Below, one piece after another: positions 42,802-51,973 of a stretch of 64,000 nt of DNA. The notes beneath the pieces were generated by a model, which saw only the letters and a list, made by a program, of their open reading frames with translations, was not told the DNA's origin and did no database searches. The stretch is from Halorussus ruber (GTDB lineage Archaea; Halobacteriota; Halobacteria; Halobacteriales; Haladaptataceae): the NCBI RefSeq assembly GCF_004765785.1, contig NZ_SBIT01000015.1:1-64000 (forward strand), given 5' to 3'. Made by a program: the position numbers and the translations under genes. Each line of letters starts with the position of its first letter. The first letter of the stretch is position 1.

Positions 42802-43956
42802 ATGCTCGCGGGAGTCAACGTCGCGCTGGGTGTGACAGGTAGCATCGCGGCGGTGAAGGTAGTCGAGTTGGCACACGAACTCCGCCGTCGCGGCGCGTCG
42901 GTCCGCGCGGTCATGACCGATAGCTCGCAGGGAATCATCCACCCCTGGGCGGTCGAGTTCGCAACCGACAACCCCGTCGTCACGGAAATCACCGGGCGGG
43001 TCGAACACGTGGAACTCTGCGGCCGGGACGGCTGGGCCGACGTGTTCCTCGTCGCCCCGGCGACCGCCAACACGGTCGGCAAGGTTGCGAGCGCAATCGA
43101 CGACTCGCCGGTGACCACCTGCGCGACAACCGCGCTCGGGGCTGGCGTGCCGACGGTCGTCGCCCCCGCCATGCACGAACCGATGTACGACCACCCCGGC
43201 GTGCTGGACGCCATCGACAGGGTGGAGTCGTGGGGCGTCGAGTTCGTCGCGCCCCGAATCGAGGAGGGCAAGGCCAAAATCGCCACCGAGGAGGCCATCG
43301 CCACCGAAGTCGCCCGCGCCGCCTCGCCAGACCTGTTCGAGGGCGCGAACGTCGTCGTCACCAGCGGTGCGACCAGCGAACCCATCGACCCGGTGCGCGT
43401 CCTGACGAATCGCTCCTCGGGCAAGACCGGCCGGGCGGTCGCTCGGGCCTGCTACGTCCTCGGCGCGGACGTGACCTTGGTCCACGACGGCGAGGAGGTC
43501 CCCTACGCCGAGACCGTCGAAGTCGAGACCGCCGCGGAGATGACCGAGGAGGTTGTAGACCGCGCCGCCGCGGGAGCCGCCGAGGCCGTCGTCTCGGCGG
43601 CGGCCATCTCGGACTACACCGTCGAGGCCGCCGACGAAAAGATTCGCTCGGGACGGGACCTCAGCCTCGACTTGACGCCGACGCCGAAACTCATCGACAG
43701 CGTGCGCGAGGAGAGCGACATCCCCGTCGTCGGCTTCAAGGCCGAGACCTCGGGCGACGACGAGGAGATGATTTCGGCGGCCCGCGAGACGCTCCGGCGG
43801 GCGGACCTCTCGTTCGTAGTCGCCAACGACGCCAGCGTGATGGGCGACGACGAGACCCGGACCCTGTTCGTCCGCGAGAACAGCACTCGGGAGTACGAAG
43901 GGACGAAAGACGAGTTGGGTCGGAAGGTAGCCGAGGAGTTGGCCGCCGAGTTGTAG
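42802..43956 (+). CDS. coaBC: Bifunctional CoaBC: phosphopantothenoylcysteine decarboxylase / phosphopantothenate-cysteine ligase
   Basis: The 384-residue protein has the flavin CoaC part first (LGVTGSIAAVKVVELAHELRR, PAMHEPMYDHP as the PxMNxxMW-like motif; the catalytic His lies in the neighbouring stretch). CoaB follows from about residue 185, with TNRSSGKTGRAVARACYVLGA and a conserved Lys-rich loop DEKIRS. The enzyme makes 4'-phosphopantetheine for coenzyme A. In archaea the ligase uses CTP or ATP depending on species. Confidence 0.95.
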   Translation: MLAGVNVALGVTGSIAAVKVVELAHELRRRGASVRAVMTDSSQGIIHPWAVEFATDNPVVTEITGRVEHVELCGRDGWADVFLVAPATANTVGKVASAIDDSPVTTCATTALGAGVPTVVAPAMHEPMYDHPGVLDAIDRVESWGVEFVAPRIEEGKAKIATEEAIATEVARAASPDLFEGANVVVTSGATSEPIDPVRVLTNRSSGKTGRAVARACYVLGADVTLVHDGEEVPYAETVEVETAAEMTEEVVDRAAAGAAEAVVSAAAISDYTVEAADEKIRSGRDLSLDLTPTPKLIDSVREESDIPVVGFKAETSGDDEEMISAARETLRRADLSFVVANDASVMGDDETRTLFVRENSTREYEGTKDELGRKVAEELAAEL

Positions 43957-44042
43957 CTCTCTGGGAGTCCGATTCGCTCTGAGAACAATAAAGACGTTCT
44001 CTTCGGAGAGGAAAATAACCGTTTAACTTTGTTCTGGAATTG

Positions 44043-44375
44043 TCAGTCCGACTCCTCGCGGGGCCACTCGGCCGCCTTCCCGAAGAAGGGCACGCCCATC
44101 TTCTGGGCCGACCGCGAGATGAGGTGCGCGCCGGTCGGCGCGGTCAGGAACAGGAAGACGATGCCGACCAGCGAAGTCAGGCCCGCGCCCTGCGGGCCGT
44201 AGTAGACGAACCCCGCGAGGAGTATCGAAGAGGCTCCGAGCGTGGCCGCCTTACTGCTCGCGTGCATCCGGTTGTACACGTCGGGGAACCGAAGCAGGCC
44301 GACCGTCCCGACCAGCAGGAAGAAACTCCCGACGACGACGAGCGCCGCGACGACGAGTTGTTGGATTTCGTTCAT
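44043..44375 (-). CDS. mnhG: Mrp antiporter subunit G
   Basis: The 110-residue MrpG protein has three helices and the family block LRFPDVYNRMHASSKAATLG. It is the last gene of the operon mnhABCDEFG (minus strand) and starts 2 bp after mnhF. MrpG with E and F sits in the membrane arm of the Na+/H+ antiporter. Confidence 0.94.
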   Translation of the reverse strand: MNEIQQLVVAALVVVGSFFLLVGTVGLLRFPDVYNRMHASSKAATLGASSILLAGFVYYGPQGAGLTSLVGIVFLFLTAPTGAHLISRSAQKMGVPFFGKAAEWPREESD

Positions 44376-44377
44376 GG

Positions 44378-44665
44378 TTATTCGATGATGTCACCTTCGG
44401 TTACGAACTGACTGACTGCGATAGTGCTGATGAACCCGATGATGGCGAGGACGAGGCTCACCGTGACGAACAGCCCTTCGCCGGTGGACAGCGCGAACAG
44501 CGCCGCGATGGCGACGACGTTGGTTGCGATGGTGTCGAGCGCGACCACCCGGTCGGGCACCGTCGGTCCCTTGATGACCCGGTAGCCCGCCAGCAGGGTG
44601 AGCGCGCTGGCCAGAATCAGGCCAGCGTTCACGACCGGCGCGAGCAAGGTTGGGTCACTCGCCAT
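44378..44665 (-). CDS. mnhF: Mrp antiporter subunit F
   Basis: The 95-residue MrpF protein has three helices and the family motif YRVIKGPTVPDRVVALDTIA. An in-frame GTG at 44674 would add three residues; the ATG at 44665 is preferred. The start overlaps mnhE by about 11 bp, typical of translationally coupled operon genes. Confidence 0.93.
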   Translation of the reverse strand: MASDPTLLAPVVNAGLILASALTLLAGYRVIKGPTVPDRVVALDTIATNVVAIAALFALSTGEGLFVTVSLVLAIIGFISTIAVSQFVTEGDIIE

Positions 44666-45290
44666 CGGTCTCACCTCCCTCCTCGGGGCGGTCGGCGTCG
44701 CCAGCGTTCGGCCCGCCGTCCGCTCGCCCCTCGGCCCTCGGCGCTTCGGGCACCGGGGGCACGGGGTCGCCGGGCTTTCGCTCCTCGTCGAAGATGACCA
44801 GCGCGTAGTCCTCCCACGTCCGGATGGGTTCGACCACCGCCTCGCGGTTCCGACCGGTGATTCCGTGTACGTACAGTACGTTCGCTTCTTCGTCGTAATC
44901 CATGGTGAGTGTTCCCGGCGTCAGCGTGATGGAGTTGGCAATCGTCGTGACGGCGGCGTCGGTCTGGACCCGAAGCGGGACGACAACCACGTCGGGTTCG
45001 ATGGGCATGCTGGGCGCGAGGACTCGGTAGGCCACGTCGATGTTCGCCGTCAGCAGTTCCTTGAGGAACACGCCGACGTAGAGCGTGGCGTAGGGAATCG
45101 CCCGGACGTTGCGCGCCAGCGCGGTCCGCTCGGTGTAGAACCGCCGGAAGATAAACGCAATCGACAGGCCGATACCGAGGCCGATGACGAATTCGCCGAG
45201 GATTGCCATCGGGTCGAGCGCGACCCCGCGGACGAACAGCCAGAGGAGCGCCAGCAGGACGCCGACGATTGGCCACTTTCGAGTGTTCAT
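44655..45290 (-). CDS. mnhE: Mrp antiporter subunit E
   Basis: The 211-residue MrpE protein has two to three helices near the N terminus and conserved blocks VLALLWLFVRGVALDP and YATLYVGVFLKELLTANIDVA. The C terminus is long, Pro/Glu-rich and disordered, longer than in bacterial MrpE (about 160). The start overlaps mnhD by 4 bp. Confidence 0.92.
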   Translation of the reverse strand: MNTRKWPIVGVLLALLWLFVRGVALDPMAILGEFVIGLGIGLSIAFIFRRFYTERTALARNVRAIPYATLYVGVFLKELLTANIDVAYRVLAPSMPIEPDVVVVPLRVQTDAAVTTIANSITLTPGTLTMDYDEEANVLYVHGITGRNREAVVEPIRTWEDYALVIFDEERKPGDPVPPVPEAPRAEGRADGGPNAGDADRPEEGGETDGE

Positions 45291-46921
45291 GCGTGACCAC
45301 CTCCGCTCCCGCCCTCAGCGGCCCCGAGGACGGCGTCGATGTAGCCCTGCCTGTCGAGCGCGGCTTCAGCGCCAGCGTTCGCGGCCTGCATCACGACGTC
45401 GAAGCCGACGCCGAGGAGTGCGATGGCCAGCGCGAGCGCCACGACGACCGCGACCAGCGAGACCTTCGCGTCGGCGTTCCGGACCAGCAGGGGCGGTTCA
45501 CCCCAGAAGCCGCGGTTCCACGCGCGAGAGAAGTACGCGATGGTCAGGATTGCGCCGACCAGCGCGATGCCGAGCGCGGCGTTCGACCCCGCGACGCCCG
45601 CCGCGCTCGCGCTCCCCGCCGCGTCGAAGACGAGCATCTTGCCGAAGAAGCCCGACAGCGGCGGGATGCCGATGAGCGCGAGTGCGCCGACGAAGAACCC
45701 GGCCGAGAGCCACGGCGCGCTCTCGGTCAGGCCGCCGAGGTCGGGGAACCGCTCGGTCCCCACGGCGTCGTAGACCGCGCCGCTGGCGAGGAACAGCAGT
45801 CCCTTGGCGAAGCCGTGGTTCAGCGCGTAGACCAGCGCGGCGGCCACCCCGAGAACGCGAATCTCCTCGGTCGGCGCGGTGGCGGCGATGGCCAGCGGCA
45901 GGACGATGAACCCGACCTGTCCGATCGAGGAGTACGCCAGCAGGCCGTCGATGTCGTCTCGACTGACCGCGCCGAGACCGCCGACGACGATGCTCGCGGC
46001 GGCCATCACGAACATGACGGGTCCGTAGAACGCGAGCAGGGCGCTCCCGTCGTCGGGAACCGACAGGCCCGGAAGCGAGAGTTCGGAGATGGCGGCCGCG
46101 CCGAACACCGTGAAGTAGACTCGGACGATGGCGTAGATGCCGACCTTCTTGACGACGCCCGCGAGCATCGCCGAGACCGGGGCGGGCGCGGCGCGGTAGG
46201 CCGAGGGCACCCAGAACTGGAAGGGCGCGAGACCCGCCTTGAGCGCGAACACCGCGAACAGCAGGGCCGACAGGCCGAGGACGGGGGCGATGGCGAAGTC
46301 GCCGAAGGCCGCGGGGTCGGCGACTCGCCGGGCGAGGTCTGCCATGTTGAGCGTCCCGGTGGTCGAGTAGAGACCACCGATGGCCAGTAGCATGACCGCG
46401 CTCCCGACCAGATTCAACACGACGTACTGGAGCGCCGCCTGGGTGTGTTCCGGACCGCTGTAGAACACCACGAGGACGTAACTCGACATCAGCATGACCT
46501 CGAACCAGACGAACAGGTTGAAGATGTCGCCCGTGAGGAACGACCCCGTCACGCCGACCATCATGAAGTGGAACAGAGGGTGGTAGGAGACTCGCTGGCC
46601 GAAACTGTCCACGTAACTCGCCGAGAAGACGAGCGCGGCGGTAGCGATGACCGCCGAGAACGCGAGCATGAACGCCGACAGCGAGTCGGCGACTATCGTG
46701 ATGCCGAACGGTGCCTGCCAACCCGAGAGCTGGTAGCTGAAGACGTTGCTCGCGCCGAGGGGGTCAACCTTCGAGACCAGCAACGCGACAGCCCCGAGGT
46801 AACCGAGACTGCCCAGCAGGCTCAGGGTCACCTGCGCCCGGCCGAACCGCCGGGTCAGCAGGGTGGCGATGGCAGTAACCAGGGCGACGAGCAGGGGTGC
46901 GACGACGAACTGCTGACTCAC
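45287..46921 (-). CDS. mnhD: Mrp antiporter subunit D
   Basis: The 544-residue protein is a proton-translocating NuoN/ND-like subunit with about 14 helices. The helix TM7 Lys stretch KAGLAPFQFWVPSAYRAAPAPVSAMLAG is intact, as is TM5 Glu in FVWFEVMLMSSYVLVV. It probably forms one of the two proton channels of the complex. Both ends overlap their neighbours by 4 bp (E and C). Confidence 0.95.
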   Translation of the reverse strand: MSQQFVVAPLLVALVTAIATLLTRRFGRAQVTLSLLGSLGYLGAVALLVSKVDPLGASNVFSYQLSGWQAPFGITIVADSLSAFMLAFSAVIATAALVFSASYVDSFGQRVSYHPLFHFMMVGVTGSFLTGDIFNLFVWFEVMLMSSYVLVVFYSGPEHTQAALQYVVLNLVGSAVMLLAIGGLYSTTGTLNMADLARRVADPAAFGDFAIAPVLGLSALLFAVFALKAGLAPFQFWVPSAYRAAPAPVSAMLAGVVKKVGIYAIVRVYFTVFGAAAISELSLPGLSVPDDGSALLAFYGPVMFVMAAASIVVGGLGAVSRDDIDGLLAYSSIGQVGFIVLPLAIAATAPTEEIRVLGVAAALVYALNHGFAKGLLFLASGAVYDAVGTERFPDLGGLTESAPWLSAGFFVGALALIGIPPLSGFFGKMLVFDAAGSASAAGVAGSNAALGIALVGAILTIAYFSRAWNRGFWGEPPLLVRNADAKVSLVAVVVALALAIALLGVGFDVVMQAANAGAEAALDRQGYIDAVLGAAEGGSGGGHA

Positions 46922-47262
46922 GCTTTCTCACCCAATTCGAGGAGGTCGATGGTTCCGTGTTCTTGATACACCCGATACGTCAGGACCAGCGCGAACGCGG
47001 TCGTCCCGAATCCGATGACGATGGCGGTCAGCACGAGCGCCTGCACCAGCGGGTCGCTGACGGCGTGACCGCCGCCGTGACCGCCGTGGGACAGAATCGG
47101 GACGCCGCCCGACAGGCCCCCCATCGTCACCAGATAGACGTTGGCCGACTGGCTGATGATGGTGACGCCCCAGACCACGCGGACGATGTCGCGGCGCAGG
47201 ACGAGGAAGGTCCCGAGTGCGAACAGCACGCCCAGCACGCCAGCGAGGACGAACTGAGTCAT
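46918..47262 (-). CDS. mnhC: Mrp antiporter subunit C
   Basis: The 114-residue MrpC/NuoK-type protein has three helices and the block IVRVVWGVTIISQSANVYLVTMG, then DPLVQALVLTAIVIGFGTTAFAL. A loop between helices 2 and 3 is His/Gly-rich (SHGGHGGGHAVSD). Overlaps with mnhB and mnhD are 4 bp each. Confidence 0.94.
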   Translation of the reverse strand: MTQFVLAGVLGVLFALGTFLVLRRDIVRVVWGVTIISQSANVYLVTMGGLSGGVPILSHGGHGGGHAVSDPLVQALVLTAIVIGFGTTAFALVLTYRVYQEHGTIDLLELGEKA

Positions 47263-47723
47263 TCCGTTCCCACCACCGCGAGAATCGTCAGGAGCGCGCC
47301 GACCACGACGAAGTAGACCCCGAGGTCGAACGCGAGGGCGCTCGCCACGTGGAGCTTGCCGTAAATCGGCAGGGGCTTGATGTACCAGTGGGACTGATAG
47401 AGGAAGTTCTCCCCGAACACGAGCGGGACGAGTCCGGCGACGACGGCGACTGCCAGCCCCACGCCGAACGCGACTTGGTAGTTCTCCACGATGCCGTGGC
47501 GAATCGAGTCCAGCAAGGGTGCGCGTATCTGGTGGAGCAGTTCCTCCTCTAAGTAGTCCAGCCCGTAGATGACGTAAATCAGGGCGAACGCCGTCACCGT
47601 CAGCACGCCGCCGATGAATCCGCCGCCGGGCAGGTTGTGCCCCTGCAACAGCAGGGCGATTGCGGTTACGAGGATAATCGGTACGACTGTCCGCGTGACG
47701 GTTCGTGCGATGACTGTACTCAT
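47259..47723 (-). CDS. mnhB: Mrp antiporter subunit B
   Basis: The 154-residue MrpB protein has about four helices and the block HNLPGGGFIGGVLTVTAFALIYV. It follows mnhA with a 4-bp overlap. In this system the long mnhA also has an MrpB-like C-terminal part, so this is the separate B subunit. Confidence 0.93.
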   Translation of the reverse strand: MSTVIARTVTRTVVPIILVTAIALLLQGHNLPGGGFIGGVLTVTAFALIYVIYGLDYLEEELLHQIRAPLLDSIRHGIVENYQVAFGVGLAVAVVAGLVPLVFGENFLYQSHWYIKPLPIYGKLHVASALAFDLGVYFVVVGALLTILAVVGTE

Positions 47724-50122
47724 TGGGTCTCACCTCGTTCGCGCATGGCGACGAGCGTCAGCACCGAGAGGGCGGCCATCGCCACGACCGAGATCTCGCC
47801 GAGCGTGTCGAACGCTCGGAAGTCCACGAGGATGACGTTGACGATGTTGCCACCGCCGCCCACCGGGACCGCCTGCTCGACGAAGAAGCTGGCGATGCCG
47901 TCGGTCGGAGTCGCCGCGGTCGAGACCAGCACGGTCACGAACACGGTCGCGCCGACTGCCGCCGAGAGGACGCCGTCGCGGGCCATCTTCGCCCGGTCGG
48001 TGTTGCCGTAGAACGCCGGAAGCTTGTCCAGCACCAGCAGGAAGATGACCAACAGCAGGGTCTCGACCACCAGCTGGGTCAGCGCGAGGTCCGGCGCGTC
48101 CGCGAGGACGTAGAACACCGCGACCATGAAGCCCAGAATCGAGAGCGTGAGGACCCCCGAGATGTGCGAGGGCGCGATGGACACCGCGACTGCGCCGACG
48201 ATGGCGACCAGCAGGACCAGCAGGATGGGCACGGTCACGGCGACCTTCGAGAGCTCGAAGGCGGGGAGCGTGACGCTCGTGGCGGCGTAGCCAGCGAGCG
48301 TGAGTCCGGCGACCGAGGCCAGCGCCCACGTCGCGTAGGTCCGGAGCAGGCCGTTCTGGACTCGCTCGGCGGTGGTGTCGCTGACCCCGTTCAGTCCGAA
48401 CACTGCCGAGTTGTAGTACCAGTTGGCCCGCAGGACGTTCACGTCGGTCACGCGGTTGACGCCCTCGTGAAGCCGACCGTAGAAGGGATAGGACGCCGCG
48501 CCGAGGACGAGCGTCACCGCGCTCATCGTCACGGCGGGCGTGATGTGGTCGGGGAAGTAGTAGCTGAAGCCGCCGTGGAGGTCGGACCCCGGCGGGAGCG
48601 TGCTGGCCCAGACCTCGCCGACGAAGTGGTCGAAGGGCGCGAAGTGGATGCCGAAGGTGCCGAGGATTCCGCCGAGGCTGACGAGGCCCGCGATGACGCC
48701 CAGCAGGAGCGGCGGCGCGAGCATCGCCTTCGGCGGGGAGTGGACCTTGTGGAGGCCCGTGGGCTTCTCGCCGAAGAACAGCATCAGGAACCGAATCGAG
48801 TAGAGGAAGGTGAAGACGCTCCCGAAGACGGCGACGGCGGGGTAGAGGTACGCCAGTCCGCCGCCAGCGTGGACCGCGGCCTCCCACGCGGCCTCGAACA
48901 GCAGTTCCTTGGAGTAGAAACCGTTGAACGGCGGGACTCCGGCCATGCCGAGCGCCGCGACCGCCGTGATGGCCGCGGTGATGGGCAGGTCCTCCTTGAG
49001 GCCGCCCAGATTCTCGATTTTCCGAGTCCCGGCCTCGTGAGCGACGATGCCAGCGACGAGGAACAGCGCGGCCTTGAACGTCGCGTGGTTGATGATGTGG
49101 AAGGCCCCGGTCTCGCCGCCGAGTTCCGAGGCGAAGCCGAACCCGGCCACGATGAGTCCGAGGTGGCTGGCCGTCGAGTACGCCAGCAGTTCCTTGATGT
49201 CGGTCGCGCCGACCGCCAGCACCGCGGCGACCGTCATCGTCGTCAGGCCGAGGATAGCGAACAGGAGTTCCCACTCGTGGCTGACCAGCACCGGGCGGAA
49301 CCGCCCCAGCAGGTAGACGCCAGCCTTGACCATCGTCGCCGAGTGGAGGAAGGCCGAGACGGGCGTCGGGGCCTCCATCGCGTTCGGGAGCCAGATGTGG
49401 AGCGGGACCTGCGCGGACTTGGCGGCCGCGCCGACCCCGATGAGGCCGAGGACGGGCAGGAACAGGCCCGCCGAGCGAAGCTCCTCTTGGACGAGTTCGG
49501 GGTTCTCCAGCATGTAGACGATGCTGAACGCGTTCGACCCCGAGGTTACGTCCAACAGGACGGAGTGGAGCAGGAGGAACCCGATCAGCATGAACAGGCC
49601 GCCCGCGACCGTGATGAGCATCGACTTGCGGGCGGCGTACTGGGAACTCTCCTGTCGCTGGTAGTGGCCGATGAGCATGAACGACGACAGGCTGGTCAGT
49701 TCCCAGAAGACGAACAGCGCGATGAGGTCGGCGGCGAACGCGACGCCGAGCATCGACCCCATGAACGCCAGAAGCGAGGCGTAGTACTTCGGCTGGGACG
49801 GTTCACCGTGCATGTAGCCGCCGGAGTACGTGAGGATGAGGACCCCGACGCCGCTGGCGAGGAAGCCAACGAGCAGCGAGAGGCCATCGACGTAGAAACT
49901 CAGCGATACCCCGAGCGAGCGAATCCACGGGAACGAGACCGCGCCGTGCGTGCCGTACTGGCTGGCCACCAGACCGAAGCAGGCCAGCGCAATCGCGGCC
50001 GCGTAGTAGGCGGTCCGCTCGCCCACCAACCGGTAGACGAGTGGAACCAACCCTGCGGCCACGAACGGCAGGAACACGACGGCGAGGACTGCCGACGCTG
50101 CCGGGTCCGTTGTCGGTTGCAC
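47720..50122 (-). CDS. mnhA: Mrp antiporter subunit A
   Basis: The 800-residue protein has an NuoL/ND5-like part with about 16 helices (SSLSSFMLIGHYQR, KSAQVPLHIWLPNAMEAPTPVSAFLHSATMV) followed by an MrpA-specific C-terminal part with an MbhD-type segment (VFYVLADAPDLALTQLVVETLLLVIFLLVLDKLP). It is the long MrpA form and the first gene of the operon mnhABCDEFG, all on the minus strand. The complex exports Na+ in exchange for protons, important for haloarchaeal ion balance. Confidence 0.95.
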   Translation of the reverse strand: MQPTTDPAASAVLAVVFLPFVAAGLVPLVYRLVGERTAYYAAAIALACFGLVASQYGTHGAVSFPWIRSLGVSLSFYVDGLSLLVGFLASGVGVLILTYSGGYMHGEPSQPKYYASLLAFMGSMLGVAFAADLIALFVFWELTSLSSFMLIGHYQRQESSQYAARKSMLITVAGGLFMLIGFLLLHSVLLDVTSGSNAFSIVYMLENPELVQEELRSAGLFLPVLGLIGVGAAAKSAQVPLHIWLPNAMEAPTPVSAFLHSATMVKAGVYLLGRFRPVLVSHEWELLFAILGLTTMTVAAVLAVGATDIKELLAYSTASHLGLIVAGFGFASELGGETGAFHIINHATFKAALFLVAGIVAHEAGTRKIENLGGLKEDLPITAAITAVAALGMAGVPPFNGFYSKELLFEAAWEAAVHAGGGLAYLYPAVAVFGSVFTFLYSIRFLMLFFGEKPTGLHKVHSPPKAMLAPPLLLGVIAGLVSLGGILGTFGIHFAPFDHFVGEVWASTLPPGSDLHGGFSYYFPDHITPAVTMSAVTLVLGAASYPFYGRLHEGVNRVTDVNVLRANWYYNSAVFGLNGVSDTTAERVQNGLLRTYATWALASVAGLTLAGYAATSVTLPAFELSKVAVTVPILLVLLVAIVGAVAVSIAPSHISGVLTLSILGFMVAVFYVLADAPDLALTQLVVETLLLVIFLLVLDKLPAFYGNTDRAKMARDGVLSAAVGATVFVTVLVSTAATPTDGIASFFVEQAVPVGGGGNIVNVILVDFRAFDTLGEISVVAMAALSVLTLVAMRERGETQ

Positions 50123-50463
50123 GTGCGAGACTCACCTCGGACCGGACTTAACAGTTCTCAAATTCGGGGACGTTCGCCGGTCGTGCAGGGGGTCCCTCGG
50201 CGGTGGCGCAGAGGAGTCCCTCGGACCGGCCTCGACGCTACTCCGACCGAGGAGACAAATACAAACAAGTCTTTAGAACCAATATTCAATTGCTTGAGGC
50301 ATAGATATATTTCTCTTACGCGCGAGCGAGATTATGTTTACTACGAGCAACCGACCGACGCGCGGACCTCGTCGGTCCCCGCCGTCGGGCGATTCGCCCT
50401 GTAGGGCCTCGCATGCCCGGATTGATTCCGTCACCTTTTATTGGCGCGTCGAGTACCCCCAAC
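50123..50463. other. Region between mnhA and the phosphoribosyltransferase gene
   Basis: About 340 bases with no gene. A/T-rich stretches at 50260-50315 (AAATATATC on the minus strand near 50304-50312) may include the mnhA promoter with a long leader, and the phosphoribosyltransferase TATA box is at 50435-50442. Confidence 0.5.
50435..50442 (+). promoter_or_regulatory. TATA box of the phosphoribosyltransferase gene
   Basis: CTTTTATT is centred 26 nt before the ATG at 50464. The spacing supports that start rather than an in-frame codon at 50413, and a leaderless transcript. Confidence 0.65.
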
Positions 50464-51030
50464 ATGGATAAGCTCAAGCAGTCCCTGCTCGACGCGCCGA
50501 TTATCGAGAAAGACGGCTATCACTACTTCGTCCACCCCATCAGCGACGGGATTCCGGTCCTCGAACCCGGCCTCCTCCGCGAAATCGTCATCCAGATCAT
50601 CCGAAAAGCCGAGCTGGAGGACGTAGACAAAATCGTCACCCCCGCGGCGATGGGCATCCACATCTCGACCGCCGTCTCCCTGATGACCGACATCCCCCTC
50701 GTCGTCATCCGCAAGCGCGAGTACGGCCTCGACGGCGAAGTCTCGCTCTCCCAGCAGACCGGCTACTCCGAGAACGAGATGTACGTCAACAACGTCAACG
50801 AGGGCGACCGCGTTCTGCTTCTGGACGACGTTCTCAGCACGGGCGGCACGATGAAGGCCATCACCGAGGCGCTCGAACACATCGGCGCTGACGTGGCCGA
50901 CGTAGTCGCGGTCATCAAGAAGGAGGGTGCCAACGAACTCGACGACACCGACTACGACGTGAAGACGCTCATCAACGTGGACGTGGTGGACGGCGAAGTC
51001 GTCATTACGGACGAACACGGCGACGGGTAG
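50464..51030 (+). CDS. hpt: Hypoxanthine/guanine (or adenine-like) phosphoribosyltransferase
   Basis: The 188-residue protein has the PRPP-binding motif [18 protein letters not shown] (about 118-135) and the N-terminal hood typical of archaeal HGPRTase-like proteins ([17 protein letters not shown]). Haloarchaeal members of this family are annotated as purine phosphoribosyltransferases, with adenine or hypoxanthine/guanine specificity uncertain. The enzyme salvages purines. The last 35 bases of the gene are repeated 104 bp downstream. Confidence 0.92.
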   Translation: MDKLKQSLLDAPIIEKDGYHYFVHPISDGIPVLEPGLLREIVIQIIRKAELEDVDKIVTPAAMGIHISTAVSLMTDIPLVVIRKREYGLDGEVSLSQQTGYSENEMYVNNVNEGDRVLLLDDVLSTGGTMKAITEALEHIGADVADVVAVIKKEGANELDDTDYDVKTLINVDVVDGEVVITDEHGDG

Positions 51031-51039
51031 TCCTCTTTT

Positions 51040-51092
51040 CATCAACGTTTTGCAAGCGAGCGGGCGGAGACCGCTCGCGCAGGAAAAGGTTG
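51040..51092. terminator. Terminator-like hairpin of repeat family R2, downstream of hpt
   Basis: AACGTTTTGCAAGCGAGCGGGC and the complementary GCTCGCGCAGGAAAAGGTT form a long imperfect stem with T- and A-runs at the base. The same sequence type occurs at 51845-51896 and 59287-59358. It lies 16 nt after the hpt stop. Confidence 0.6.
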
Positions 51093-51130
51093 GATGGCGA
51101 AGTCGTCATTACGGACGAACACGGCGACGG
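51092..51130 (+). repeat. Duplicate of the hpt 3' end
   Basis: A 35-base stretch from GGCGAAGTCG to GGCGACGG (51096-51130) is identical to 50992-51026, the last codons of hpt. The two copies are 104 bp apart and enclose the terminator-like hairpin. It is a non-coding fragment, possibly formed by unequal recombination or a repeat-mediated duplication. Confidence 0.9.
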
Positions 51131-51194
51131 AGAAGCCGGACGACTCGATACTGTGGAGCTTTTTCGCGCACGCAGAATCAGCAGCCGAGAGCCG

Positions 51195-51485
51195 TCAGTC
51201 CGAGGAGAACAGCGCCATAATCGACCCGATTTCGGGCGAAAGCGTCGAGAGCGAGGGCGACCGAAGCGCCGCAATCCCTCCCCAGAGCAGTCCCGTCACG
51301 AGCGACCCCGATGCCGAGAACGCCATGCCCATGCTGTAGAAACTCGCGCCGTAGACGATACCGATGAGCGCGGAGGGGAGGCTGGTCCCGAGCGGGACGT
51401 TGGCGGTGCGGTCCTTCAGCGTCGGCACGAGAAACACTATCGAGAAGACGCTTCCGACGAGGAAGACGAGGTCTTGCCACATCAT
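51195..51485 (-). CDS. Small three-helix membrane protein
   Basis: The 96-residue protein has helices at about 5-22, 35-58 and 61-80 with a short loop TLKDRTANVPLGTSLP, and is followed by an Asp-rich end. The shape, with a PQ-loop-like spacing, resembles small SemiSWEET-like transporters, but no PQ dipeptide is present, so the family stays open. It is convergent with hpt. Confidence 0.6.
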   Translation of the reverse strand: MMWQDLVFLVGSVFSIVFLVPTLKDRTANVPLGTSLPSALIGIVYGASFYSMGMAFSASGSLVTGLLWGGIAALRSPSLSTLSPEIGSIMALFSSD

Positions 51486-51599
51486 CGTTGCACCTCTGCG
51501 AGGAGCGAGCTTGCAATCATCACCTCCTCGTAGGGGAGACGGGGGTGTAACGCTGGCCCGTATCAGTATTCGACGCGCGCTCTCCTCGGGTTCGATATC

Positions 51600-51750
51600 T
51601 AGCGTTGCGAGATGTTGTCGAGGGCGGGGCGACTGTTTTCGAGCGGTGGCGGTGCTATTGCGGGGCGGTCGCGGTAGCTGTCGCGGTTGCAGTGCTGTCG
51701 CGGTGCTGGGCAGTTTCGGTGTTGTTGCTGTCGCGGTTGCGTGGCGGTCG
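51600..51750. repeat. Low-complexity GCGGT-rich stretch
   Basis: Short units of the type GTCGCGGTNGC and GCGGTGCT repeat irregularly over about 150 bp. No reading frame with haloarchaeal codon use is seen, so it is a simple-sequence tract. Confidence 0.6.
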
Positions 51751-51763
51751 AACTAGCGATTCC

Positions 51764-51896
51764 ACCGCGAGCGAAGCGAGCGGACCAAGGAATCGTCGAA
51801 GAAGCGCCTCTGGCGCTTCTGAGGCGGTGACGCAGTGTTTTTCATGAACGTTTTGCCAGCGAGCGCCTCTCGGGGCGCGAGCGCAGCAAAAGGTTC
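51764..51896. repeat. Repeat family R2, complete copy 1
   Basis: CCGCGAGCGAAGCGAGCGGA-CCAAGGA starts the unit. Then come a variable hairpin (AAGCGCC/GGCGCTT), GGTGACGCAGTGTTTTT-CATGAACG and the terminator-like stem TTTTGCCAGCGAG...GCAGCAAAAGG. The second complete copy is at 59202-59358. The stem part lies on the 3' side of the tRNA-Arg gene and fragments (minus strand), so it could end their transcript. Confidence 0.7.
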
Positions 51897-51898
51897 AC

Positions 51899-51922
51899 GG
51901 GCGTGACTGGATTCGAACCAGA
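51899..51922 (-). pseudogene. Fragment of a tRNA-Arg-like 3' end
   Basis: On the minus strand CTGGTTCGAATCCAGTCACG-CCCG is the T arm and acceptor end of a tRNA. It matches tRNA-Arg at 52027-52048 except for compensatory or single changes in the T stem. No D or anticodon arm is found, so it is a 3' fragment, possibly an integration scar. Confidence 0.65.
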
Positions 51923-51928
51923 GCAAGA

Positions 51929-51969
51929 CGGTCCGGGCGTGCGGCGCTTCGCGCCGGTCCAGGCGTGCG
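51929..51969. repeat. Direct repeat of 15 bp between tRNA fragments
   Basis: CGGTCCGGGCGTGCG at 51929-51943 and CGGTCCAGGCGTGCG at 51955-51969 differ by one base and have a period of 26 bp. They lie between the two tRNA-like fragments. Confidence 0.8.
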
Positions 51970-51973
51970 ACTT

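Noticed and set aside
48600-48803. Plus-strand frames antisense to mnhA and other Mrp genes, including an 893-residue one
   Set aside because: They are antisense shadows caused by high GC at third positions; compositions are rich in Arg, Glu and Gln and lack any motif.
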